5,796 nucleotides of DNA from Clostridia bacterium (lineage in GTDB: Bacteria; Bacillota_E; RBS10-35; JAJYVN01). Made by a program: the position numbers and the translations under genes. Under the pieces are notes generated by a model. It made no database searches. It saw only the letters and a program-made list of their open reading frames with translations, and was not told where the DNA came from. Within the stretch, counting starts at the first letter, position 1. Each line of letters starts with the position of its first letter. Positions 1 through 4,928 of this stretch are shown here, one piece after another. The DNA lies in contig DAHWHT010000006.1 of the NCBI GenBank assembly GCA_027335515.1, positions 1 through 5,796 on the forward strand, in the 5' to 3' direction.

Positions 1-745
1 GCTGCGTCGTCTGAACACTGCTATGGCCAAGCAGCCGCTGCACCGCCAGGATGTCCGTGCCTTTGTTCACCAGCCTCGTGGCGCAGGTGTGCCGCAGGTC
101 GTGCACGCGGGCTTCGGTGATACCGGCCGCCTGGCACAGGGCCGCAAACCGCTTCTCGACGGCCCGGACGGTCAACGGGCCGCCACCTCGGCCAGGGAAC
201 AGGAAGGCTTCGCCGGGCTTCCCCGCCGCCAGACGGCGGAGCAGCGGCCGACATGCCATGCCAGGCAGCAGCGGAACTTCACGCCACTTGCCACCCTTGC
301 CGAGTACCCGGAGCCCTTCGCTCCCCGGCGTCCACTCCAAGTCCCGCACCCGCAGTCCGGTCAGTTCCCCAGCCCGCAGGCCGGCGTCCAGGGCCAGCGT
401 GAACAGGGTCCGCCAGGTGAGCGACAGCCCCCGGACGGTCGCCGCCAGGCGGGCCTCATCGGCCTCGGGAAGCGCCCGGGGTGGCGGCAGATCCACCCTG
501 GGGTGCGGGATGGTGGCGAGGGGAAACGGACCTGGCCCCAACTCCTGGGCCTCGGCCCACCGCCAGTACGCCTGCAGGCTGCTGTACCGCCGGGCCCGGC
601 TGGCCGGTGCGCCGCCGAGGTACGCGGCCGGATCGCCGCCGCATCGGTCCCAGCGGAGGAGGTCCTGCCGGTAACTCCTGCAGGTCGCCTCACTGCGACC
701 AGCGACCCGGAGCGCGGCGAGGAAACCGTCGATGTCCACGGACAT
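1..745 (-). CDS. Tyrosine recombinase / phage-type integrase, 3' end cut by window edge
   Basis: Catalyses site-specific DNA strand exchange, most likely integration or excision of the element carrying it. The visible 248 residues contain an N-terminal core-binding (SAM-like) region, about residues 5-80, and a catalytic domain from about residue 90. Catalytic residues seen: Arg124 in GLRAGEL, a beta-turn lysine (Lys150 or Lys153 in LGKGGKWREVPL), His215 and Arg218 in HDLRHT, and His241 in LLGHSS. The nucleophilic tyrosine normally follows within about ten residues of that last histidine, so it should lie just off the edge. The gene looks intact, not broken. Start: ATG at 745 has GGAGG only 2 nt upstream; the in-frame GTG at 739 would have better spacing (8 nt); a GTG at 805 is also possible. 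G+C is very high (46/60 and 49/60 in two sampled lines). It stands apart from the operon, behind a repeat-rich gap. Family assignment is secure; the target site is unknown. Confidence 0.95.
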   Translation of the reverse strand, partial: MSVDIDGFLAALRVAGRSEATCRSYRQDLLRWDRCGGDPAAYLGGAPASRARRYSSLQAYWRWAEAQELGPGPFPLATIPHPRVDLPPPRALPEADEARLAATVRGLSLTWRTLFTLALDAGLRAGELTGLRVRDLEWTPGSEGLRVLGKGGKWREVPLLPGMACRPLLRRLAAGKPGEAFLFPGRGGGPLTVRAVEKRFAALCQAAGITEARVHDLRHTCATRLVNKGTDILAVQRLLGHSSVQTTQ

Positions 746-841
746 CGCCTCCAGTTCGGGTAATCTTGCCGATCCGCTCCAGTCGTGGGTACCGGGAAGC
801 CGCACGGCCCAAGGGGCGATGTCGCCTCTTGTTCGGGTAAT
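746..841. repeat. Pair of 19-bp direct repeats upstream of the integrase (746-764 and 823-841)
   Basis: CGCCTCCAGTTCGGGTAAT at 746-764 and CGCCTCTTGTTCGGGTAAT at 823-841 match at 17 of 19 positions and start 77 bp apart. The proximal copy contains the integrase Shine-Dalgarno sequence and abuts its ATG; the distal copy runs into the dyad at 832-855. They could be repressor-binding sites or a remnant of a local duplication. Seen directly; function is inference. Confidence 0.55.
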
Positions 842-855
842 GACCATTATGCGAA
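832..855. promoter_or_regulatory. 24-bp imperfect dyad, candidate operator of the integrase gene
   Basis: The arms 832-843 and 844-855 pair at 9 of 12 positions. Each arm contains a TTCGNNTAAT half-site: TTCGGGTAAT on the plus strand (832-841) and TTCGCATAAT on the minus strand (855-846). A CATAAT hexamer that could serve as a minus-strand -10 box lies inside it, about 100 nt before the integrase start; I found no convincing -35 box. This is the geometry expected of a homodimeric repressor site over a promoter. The binding protein is unknown; the HTH protein at 1890-2165 is one candidate. Confidence 0.4.
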
Positions 856-878
856 GAACAGGCGTCAGGACCGCCCGC

Positions 879-911
879 TATGCGCACTCAAGATGCCCGC
901 CAGTGCGCATA
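879..911. repeat. Perfect 10-bp inverted repeat with 13-nt spacer
   Basis: TATGCGCACT (879-888) and its exact reverse complement AGTGCGCATA (902-911) flank 13 nt. It lies between the orphan gene and the integrase, next to the 921-948 hairpin and 23 bp from the 832-855 dyad. It could be an operator, an RNA hairpin or part of a recombination site. The spacer is longer than the usual 6-8 bp overlap of a tyrosine-recombinase core site, which argues against the last option. Confidence 0.5.
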
Positions 912-920
912 TGTGGAGAG

Positions 921-948
921 GGCCGCGCCGGGTTCGATGGGCGCGGCC
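921..948. terminator. Strong 9-bp GC hairpin, possible terminator after the orphan gene
   Basis: GGCCGCGCC (921-929) and GGCGCGGCC (940-948) are perfect reverse complements around a 10-nt loop (930-939). The position, 46-73 nt beyond the stop codon of the 994-1632 gene, suits a terminator. The minus-strand sequence after the stem (CTCTCCACAT) is not a U-run, so a classical intrinsic terminator is not supported. The hairpin is certain as sequence; the role is tentative. Confidence 0.4.
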
Positions 949-993
949 GCCGTTAGCCGTTCTCTTGATCCGAAGGAGGCGAACCCACCCCAC

Positions 994-1632
994 TCAATAA
1001 TCCAGGGAAGGCGGAGGGGTGTAGTCGAACGTCCTACTGGTCAGGCACTCTCCCCACGCCTCGACATGGACCCATCCGCGCACCGCGCCATGCAGCTCAC
1101 TGCACTCGTCTGCCACGAGCGCGTAATCGTCGTCGCCCGGCCCGAGAGAATAGGTGCCCGAGGCAACGTTTGGGTACGTGCTACCATTTACCCGCACCCG
1201 GTGCTCCCCAGTCTGATACTCCCACTCCAAGATCCCCTCATCGTAATCTCTGTGGACCGCCGCAGTCGGGATGCGCACATGCACTACGTTGAGGCTATAC
1301 GTGGCGTCGATTGGCAACTCTGCCTGGTCGGCAATCGCCTTCCGGGCATTCCGAGCCTCTGCCGCGTAGAACTTCCCCGCCTCCTTGCGATTAGTGAAGA
1401 AGTTGACCAAACGATAAACGTGGTCACTCCCGCACCCGAACGGATCTCCCCAACCATCCTCGATGACGGCGTAAGCCTTGCGGATGGGGCCAAAAGTCAC
1501 CAACTCCGAACCATCGACGACGACAGTCACCTGCCCTCGCGCGTCTGGCGTCAACTCCATGCCCTCTACGACGATGGGCGTCCGATTCTCATAATCCTCG
1601 GGGCTGGGGACTCCGGACTGCATCACTGCCAT
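994..1632 (-). CDS. Hypothetical protein, 212 aa, atypical base composition
   Basis: I do not recognise this protein. Its ATG at 1632 has a good ribosome site (GGAGG, 9 nt upstream). It is acidic and aromatic-rich, with no signal peptide, membrane segment or metal-binding cysteine cluster that I can see. Notable stretches are residues 70-100, with FFTNRKEAGKFYAAEARNAR suggesting a helix, and a beta-rich second half containing YQTGEHRVRVNG and a DDDY motif, ending in TPPPSLDY. Composition differs sharply from the neighbours: four sampled 60-base lines (1201-1320 and 1381-1500) total 135/240 G+C, about 56%, against about 77-80% in the integrase. With direct repeats outside it on both sides, this suggests separate acquisition. 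The plus strand is also open over most of it (880-1638), but that frame has no good start context and a less protein-like composition. Coding on the minus strand is likely; function is unknown. Confidence 0.75.
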   Translation of the reverse strand: MAVMQSGVPSPEDYENRTPIVVEGMELTPDARGQVTVVVDGSELVTFGPIRKAYAVIEDGWGDPFGCGSDHVYRLVNFFTNRKEAGKFYAAEARNARKAIADQAELPIDATYSLNVVHVRIPTAAVHRDYDEGILEWEYQTGEHRVRVNGSTYPNVASGTYSLGPGDDDYALVADECSELHGAVRGWVHVEAWGECLTSRTFDYTPPPSLDY

Positions 1633-1689
1633 CGCTGATCGCCTCCGTTGACACCAGTCTACATCCAGAGGTCTCGGGAAAAGAGTTTG

Positions 1690-1706
1690 GAGCGCGCCAG
1701 GCGCTC
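1690..1706. repeat. Short GC inverted repeat in the gap before the orphan gene
   Basis: GAGCGC (1690-1695) and GCGCTC (1701-1706) flank 5 nt. On the minus strand it is followed by CAAACTCTTTT, slightly T-rich but starting several bases too late for a convincing intrinsic terminator. It lies just downstream, in the transcript direction, of the C-rich stretch at 1718-1760, so it could be where transcription pauses or ends. Confidence 0.25.
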
Positions 1707-1717
1707 AGCGGCAAGGC

Positions 1718-1760
1718 GGGAAGGGGTGCAGATAGGGTTTGGAGATGGGGATGGGGCAGG
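1718..1760 (-). terminator. C-rich, G-poor transcript stretch, candidate Rho-utilisation site
   Basis: On the minus-strand transcript this 43-nt stretch has 25 C and only 2 G by direct count, a pronounced C>G bubble as in rut sites of Rho-dependent terminators. It begins about 130 nt after the HTH stop codon, where the six-gene operon should end, and before the separately composed orphan gene. On the plus strand the same bases give G-runs at 1718-1720, 1723-1726, 1735-1737, 1747-1750 and 1753-1756, which could alternatively form a G-quadruplex. The rest of the 1633-1889 gap holds a 10-bp palindrome GACGCGCGTC (1775-1784) and no gene that I can support. Confidence 0.35.
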
Positions 1761-1889
1761 ACTACCACCGCGCTGACGCGCGTCGGGTCGGGGGTCTTTG
1801 GTCCGGTCCGTTCAGCGCCGTGCTCGCCGGGTCGCTGGGCGGCCGTCGTTGCGAGGCTATGACCATTACACGAACACTCTGATCTTGTC

Positions 1890-2165
1890 TCAGTTGCCGT
1901 TGCTGATCTTCGCTGGGCGACCACGTGGCCGCGGCAACTGAGGCAACCGCTCGGACTCTGGGTACGCCCGCCGGTACAGGTCGCCCTGGCTCATCCCCAG
2001 GGCGACCTCCAAGGCGACCAGCGCGCCGACGCTCGGCGCCTCCACGTCGTTTAGGAGCCGGTACAGGTAGCTCGGGCTGCAGTCCGCCCGGCGGGCCAGA
2101 TCGGCGACAGCGGAGCCGTCGACCATCGGCCGCAGGACCCGCCCGATGAAGTACCGCCCGGTCAT
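1890..2165 (-). CDS. Small XRE-type helix-turn-helix protein with AT-hook-like C-terminus, 91 aa
   Basis: A DNA-binding protein, probably a regulator of this operon or a DNA-contacting component of its product. Residues about 18-67 read as an XRE/Cro-type fold: AVADLARRADCSPSYLYRLLN is the helix-turn-helix, followed by the usual PSVGALVALEVALGMSQGDL helices. Near the C-terminus RPRGRP (residues 79-84) followed by AK matches the AT-hook core (R/P-RGRP), which binds AT minor groove. It is short, single-domain and without membrane segments. Its ATG overlaps the TGA of the Csf1-like gene by 4 nt (ATGA at 2162-2165), so translation is coupled and it is the last gene of the operon. A terminal repressor gene often autoregulates, but no operator is visible at the operon start because that lies off the window. 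The HTH call is good; the AT-hook role is tentative. Confidence 0.8.
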   Translation of the reverse strand: MTGRYFIGRVLRPMVDGSAVADLARRADCSPSYLYRLLNDVEAPSVGALVALEVALGMSQGDLYRRAYPESERLPQLPRPRGRPAKISNGN

Positions 2166-2875
2166 GCGCTCGCCTCCGCCGGGGCGGCTGGCTCATCGGT
2201 CCCCGGCTTGGACGAGACGTGCAGGGCAAGCGAGAACAGCCGGTGCCCGCGCCAGGCAGCGGCGTCCGCCTCCGCAGCCTCGAAGTCCCGAAGGGACAGA
2301 CCCCGCAGCCCGTGCTGGTAGTGCCCGCTCCTGACCTCATCGAGGGTGAAGGCCGTCCGCAGGATCTCCACGGTTTCCACCATCGCCCGCAGGCGCGGCC
2401 GCTCGACGGTCAGCAGCACCTCTTCAAGCACCGCTGGGTAGTCGTCCCGCGACCACGCCACGGGCGTCCGGATGACCAGGTGCTTGTGCCCACTGGTCGG
2501 GATCGCGATAAGGAACGGAGGGTCGGGCGGCTCCAGCAAGACGCCCTTGAGATGCGCCCGTGAGGGGTGTCGGATGCCATCCGGCGTGGCCACCGTTGGG
2601 TACTGCCGCAAACTCGCGTTCCCCAGGCAGAACGCGCAGGGGGCGCAGAGACTCCCGGAAGACGGGGCCTTGGCCAGGTCTATATTGGTGAACGTCGGCT
2701 TGATCGCCGTCTTGGTCGGTTGCCCTCGTCCATCCGTCGGCTCCCCGCAGAACCAGCACACCGGGTCGGCCACGGGCCCGGCGAACGCCTCCGGGTCGTA
2801 GGTCGCGATCCCCTTGCCGGCCGCCACGGACGGCGTGCGGGCGGCGGCCCGGAAGATCAGTTGGGTGGGTGTCAT
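2162..2875 (-). CDS. Csf1-like zinc-ribbon protein (type IV CRISPR large-subunit-like), 237 aa
   Basis: Resembles Csf1, the zinc-binding large-subunit-like protein of type IV CRISPR effector complexes. Supporting features are an N-terminal PTQLIFRAA segment, CWFC at residues 40-43, an FTNIDLAKAPSSGSLC stretch (61-77) and CAPCAFC (77-83). Cys40, Cys43, Cys77 and Cys80 could bind one zinc, with Cys83 as an extra. The rest is mixed alpha/beta: LIAIPTSGHKHLVIRTPVAW (122-141), then helices with YPAVLEEVLLTVERPRLRAMVETVEILRTAF, and a low-complexity tail. Length fits Csf1 (roughly 200-260 aa, from memory). The frame is open up to 3100, but the first 75 codons only shadow the gene before it; ATG at 2875, with AAGGAG 10 nt upstream and a 20-nt gap from the previous stop, is the start. 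No csf2, csf3, csf5, dinG or CRISPR array is visible. The resemblance is from remembered motifs, not a search; another zinc-ribbon family is possible. Confidence 0.55.
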   Translation of the reverse strand: MTPTQLIFRAAARTPSVAAGKGIATYDPEAFAGPVADPVCWFCGEPTDGRGQPTKTAIKPTFTNIDLAKAPSSGSLCAPCAFCLGNASLRQYPTVATPDGIRHPSRAHLKGVLLEPPDPPFLIAIPTSGHKHLVIRTPVAWSRDDYPAVLEEVLLTVERPRLRAMVETVEILRTAFTLDEVRSGHYQHGLRGLSLRDFEAAEADAAAWRGHRLFSLALHVSSKPGTDEPAAPAEASA

Positions 2876-2895
2876 GCAGTATCTTCTCCTTCTCG

Positions 2896-3708
2896 TCAGT
2901 GGTACAGGCTCAGGATCGGGAACCTCGCCAGCATCTCGTTGTACTCGTCCGGCCGCTCCATCTTGAGCCTGGCCAGCATTCCGTGGCTCCACAGGCTCTC
3001 GCACGCCAGCCATGTGATCTCCGACCGCTCCCGCTCCGGATCGGCCGCCGTGTCGTACCGGCTCAGATGGGGCAGGTCCCTGGAGGCGACGAAGGCCCAC
3101 ACGTCAGCCGAACTCCAGCCCGCCAGCGGGCAGCACGTCCAGCCGGAGCGCGACTCGACCTGATACAGCGGTCCCTTGGAGGCCAGCGTGATGCGGCGCG
3201 GCCGACTCTCCTCGCGCCGCAGGCCCCAGAACTGCCCGGTCCAGCCCTCTCGCACCGCGTGCGCCTCGACCGCCTTGCCGTAGCCGGAGAGCATGGAACG
3301 GGTCGCCGCTCGCTCCTCTGCGGTCTCGGGCGAGACGAAGGCCCGGCCCGCTTTGGCGAACACGTCCCAGGCCCCGTCGACCTCCAGGACGTGGAGCGGT
3401 AGGTCCCAGCGGGCCGCAAGCCCTTGGACCAACTCGGTGTTCTCGTCTGGCGTCTCCGGGTAACGGAAGTGCAGGAGAGGCCCCCTCCAGCCGCACTCGA
3501 TCAACACTCCGGCGAGCGCCGTACTGTCCTTGCCGCCGCTCACGCTAGCCGCCCAGGTGCCCCCCATGGTCAGGGCGCGGGCCATGATTTCGTGGGCGAC
3601 TTCAACGCGACGCCGGAATAGGGGCTGGCGGGCGAGCAGGCGGAACTCATCCCACCGCTCCGCCAGTCTGGCCGGCGCCAGCATCCGAAGGCTCGGGCTC
3701 GGCGGCAT
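2896..3708 (-). CDS. PAPS-reductase family protein (CysH/DndC-like, PP-loop ATP pyrophosphatase), 270 aa
   Basis: Member of the adenine-nucleotide alpha-hydrolase PP-loop fold, which binds ATP or PAPS. Visible motifs: PP-loop SGGKDST (residues 57-63) at the end of a beta-strand; HFRYPETPDEN (80-90) in the usual substrate-loop position; GLRREESRPRR (162-172), the G-x-R-x-x-E-S-x-x-R signature of CysH and DndC; and TCCPLAGWSSADVW (191-204), the family's PL-x-x-W-x-x-x-DVW motif. Only four cysteines are present (72, 192, 193, 236), and the C-terminal cysteine pair with which assimilatory CysH makes sulfite is not evident, so sulfate assimilation is unlikely. Similar CysH-like proteins sit beside csf genes in type IV-B CRISPR loci, and relatives act in DNA phosphorothioation (DndC, SspD). 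Start: ATG at 3708 follows a strong GGAGGGGG site and overlaps the ParB-like gene by 62 nt; TTG 3756 and ATG 3684 are alternatives. Fold is certain; the chemistry is unknown. Confidence 0.85.
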   Translation of the reverse strand: MPPSPSLRMLAPARLAERWDEFRLLARQPLFRRRVEVAHEIMARALTMGGTWAASVSGGKDSTALAGVLIECGWRGPLLHFRYPETPDENTELVQGLAARWDLPLHVLEVDGAWDVFAKAGRAFVSPETAEERAATRSMLSGYGKAVEAHAVREGWTGQFWGLRREESRPRRITLASKGPLYQVESRSGWTCCPLAGWSSADVWAFVASRDLPHLSRYDTAADPERERSEITWLACESLWSHGMLARLKMERPDEYNEMLARFPILSLYH

Positions 3709-4351
3709 CGTGCTCCCCCTCCCACTCCCAGGACTTTGAAAACGGGCGGTCCGCAAATAGCGCGGCGAGCCCTCGGAACTGCTTGAGCCTCAACACCTCG
3801 TCCTTGGCCATCCCCAACTCCTCACCGATCCGCTTATCGGACCATCCACGGAAGTACAACTCCTCAACGATCTGGGCCATGGGCTGAATACCGTGGGTGC
3901 CCCGCGCGCGGTTGTGCCGGATCGTGCTGGCGATGCGCTCGGGCAGAGGCTTATCGATTACAACGACGGGCAGGTGTCCGAGCACCCGCTGCCGGACCTG
4001 CGGGTCCTCCTTGCCGACGCGGTTGCGGTGGAACCCGTCGACAACGACGTACCGGTCCGCCTCGGCGTCGTGGTAGCAGACGATGGGTTGCGTGTACCCG
4101 TCGGCCACGATGGAGACGCGGAGCAGCTCCATCTCCGGCGGCGCGACAGTGTTCGGGTTGTAGTCGTTGGCGACCACCTGGTCGGCAGGTACCCAACGAA
4201 CGGCGCTCACCGGGTCGTGGATGGGGTGCGCATCCGCAAGTGCCTGGGTGGCCGCGTTCAGCGCATCGATCCGCTCCTCGGCCGGGAGGTCGGCGATGGC
4301 GGCGGCCGCCGCCCGGACTGCGGCCACGAAAGCCTTTCCGCGCTCATCCAT
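3647..4351 (-). CDS. IbrB-like ParB-fold protein, 234 aa
   Basis: ParB/sulfiredoxin-superfamily N-terminal domain plus a helix-turn-helix, the arrangement of IbrB, the partner of IbrA. The first 45 residues are helical. The ParB core runs from about 50 to 150: a VPADQVVANDYNPNTV strand and turn, ELLRVSIVADGYTQPIVCY, the signature VVVDGFHRNRV (102-112) and STIRHNRARGTH (142-153). Residues about 165-192 (FRGWSDKRIGEELGMAKDEVLRLKQ) form a likely HTH, followed by a flexible acidic tail. Some ParB-superfamily proteins hydrolyse CTP or act as nucleases or kinases; which applies here cannot be read. No ParA is nearby, so plasmid partition is unlikely. The ATG at 4351 has AAGGAGG upstream and overlaps the preceding stop by 8 nt; the C-terminus overlaps the next gene. 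In E. coli IbrA and IbrB act together to raise expression of immunoglobulin-binding eib genes, but homologues are widespread and their chemistry is unclear. Confident in fold, fair for the IbrB assignment. Confidence 0.85.
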   Translation of the reverse strand: MDERGKAFVAAVRAAAAAIADLPAEERIDALNAATQALADAHPIHDPVSAVRWVPADQVVANDYNPNTVAPPEMELLRVSIVADGYTQPIVCYHDAEADRYVVVDGFHRNRVGKEDPQVRQRVLGHLPVVVIDKPLPERIASTIRHNRARGTHGIQPMAQIVEELYFRGWSDKRIGEELGMAKDEVLRLKQFRGLAALFADRPFSKSWEWEGEHDAAEPEPSDAGAGQTGGAVG

Positions 4352-4928
4352 CGTTCCCGGCCTCCTTCAGTTTGCGGTACTTCTCGCGTTGCCCCGGGCT
4401 GTCCGTGAAGCCCAGCGATGTACACATGATGTCTCCTGCGGTGATGGCGCGGGCAAGCCGGCGCCAAGACGGAGCCCGTCCCCGGCGTTCCTCGTGCGGG
4501 TCGGCCTCGTCCGGGATCTCTATCACGCCGCGCTTGGCCCACCATGTCGTGAACTTGTCGAACTTGGACCGATACCAGGCGGCGTCCTCCGCCGGCAGTG
4601 ACGCGAGCAGCCCCTCGGAGTACTGGCGCCAGGTCTGGCCCGGCGGGGCCTGTTCTCCGATGGCGGCGTCAGGCCCAAGCGCGGCGCAGAGCAGGTCGTT
4701 TTCCTCCACGCACCGCGCCATCAGGCGCCAGGACGGAGCGGCCCCGGCCGCTTCCAACCGGGGGTCCGCCTCGTCCGGGATCTCCGCCAGCCCCCGGCGG
4801 GCCCAGGCGGCCTGGTAGGCGGCGAACTTCCGGCGGTACCACTCCGCGTCCGCTGGAGGCAACCCGGCGAGCCAGGCTTCCGTTTGCTGCCGCCAAGTCC
4901 CCCCGGCCGGCGGCGTGGTCTCCTTCAT
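4344..4928 (-). CDS. Protein of two tandem DUF3440-type tail domains, 194 aa
   Basis: Consists almost wholly of two copies of the domain that ends the preceding IbrA-like protein. Copy 1 is residues 11-84 and copy 2 residues 99-172. They align without gaps with each other and with the IbrA-like tail, 40 of 74 residues identical in each pairwise comparison, and 32 of 74 invariant in all three. Shared core: TWR, E, L, P, A, WYR, KF, WA, G, EIPDEADP, PSWR, A, D, C, L. After copy 2, GQREKYRKLKEA resembles the IbrA-like end GQYAKYLQLREV, so the gene looks like a tail duplication that lost the catalytic part. Each copy is helical with many conserved Trp, Arg and acidic residues; no catalytic motif is recognised, so it may bind a partner or nucleic acid. 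It starts at ATG 4928, overlapping the preceding stop by 4 nt (ATGA), and overlaps the IbrB-like start by 8 nt. Coding is strongly supported; I know of no named stand-alone homologue. Confidence 0.85.
   Translation of the reverse strand: MKETTPPAGGTWRQQTEAWLAGLPPADAEWYRRKFAAYQAAWARRGLAEIPDEADPRLEAAGAAPSWRLMARCVEENDLLCAALGPDAAIGEQAPPGQTWRQYSEGLLASLPAEDAAWYRSKFDKFTTWWAKRGVIEIPDEADPHEERRGRAPSWRRLARAITAGDIMCTSLGFTDSPGQREKYRKLKEAGNDG
4413..4634 (-). repeat. DUF3440-type tail domain, copy R2 (coding)
   Basis: 74-codon unit, from Thr99 to Leu172 of the 194-aa protein. It keeps EIPDEADP and PSWRRLA but has lost the cysteine replaced by Ala160-161 in the segment that reads AKC or ARC in the other copies. 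At DNA level it shares the exact 17-mer GCCTCGTCCGGGATCTC (4504-4520) with R1 and R0. Confidence 0.85.
4677..4898 (-). repeat. DUF3440-type tail domain, copy R1 (coding)
   Basis: 74-codon unit, from Thr11 to Leu84 of the 194-aa protein, gap-free against R0 and R2. It carries the same 17-mer at 4768-4784. It has replaced the central aromatic WW of R0 and R2 by AW, but keeps the Cys of ARC and the Asn of END, which match R0 rather than R2. Confidence 0.85.

Larger units (their letters stand above)
840..1874. repeat. 16-bp direct repeat pair (840-855 and 1859-1874) flanking the orphan gene
   Basis: ATGACCATTATGCGAA at 840-855 and ATGACCATTACACGAA at 1859-1874 share 14 of 16 bases, including the first ten without a break. 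They are 1,019 bp apart and bracket the low-GC gene at 994-1632 together with both of its flanking gaps. They may be boundaries of a small inserted cassette, or two copies of a regulatory site, since both contain the TTCGNNTAAT half-site on the minus strand. Confidence 0.5.

Noticed and set aside
23..763. Long plus-strand open frames (23-763, 51-674) opposite the integrase
   Set aside because: They mirror the GC-rich recombinase, have Pro/Arg/Gly-rich composition and no recognisable domain, while the minus frame carries all recombinase motifs.
921..948. tRNA-like T-arm (GGTTCGAT) in a GC stem
   Set aside because: The stem is 9 bp with a 10-nt loop, and no anticodon arm, D-arm or acceptor pairing is found around it.
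880..1638. 252-aa plus-strand open frame opposite the orphan gene
   Set aside because: No good ribosome site, starts inside the inverted repeat and reads less like a folded protein than the 212-aa minus frame, which has a good GGAGG site. Not fully excluded.
1762..2340. 192-aa and 111-aa minus frames across the HTH gene and the following gap
   Set aside because: Low-complexity Arg/Pro/Ala composition, overlap with two well-supported genes and no motif.
2876..3100. N-terminal extension of the Csf1-like gene to 3100
   Set aside because: It lies wholly within the CysH-like gene in another frame and is Arg/Gly/Pro-rich; ATG 2875 has its own ribosome site.
2896..4351. Standard Dnd/Ssp phosphorothioation locus or a plasmid ParAB partition locus
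   Set aside because: No DndA/SspA desulfurase, DndB, DndD or DndE, and no ParA Walker ATPase in the window; the ParB-fold protein fits IbrB better.
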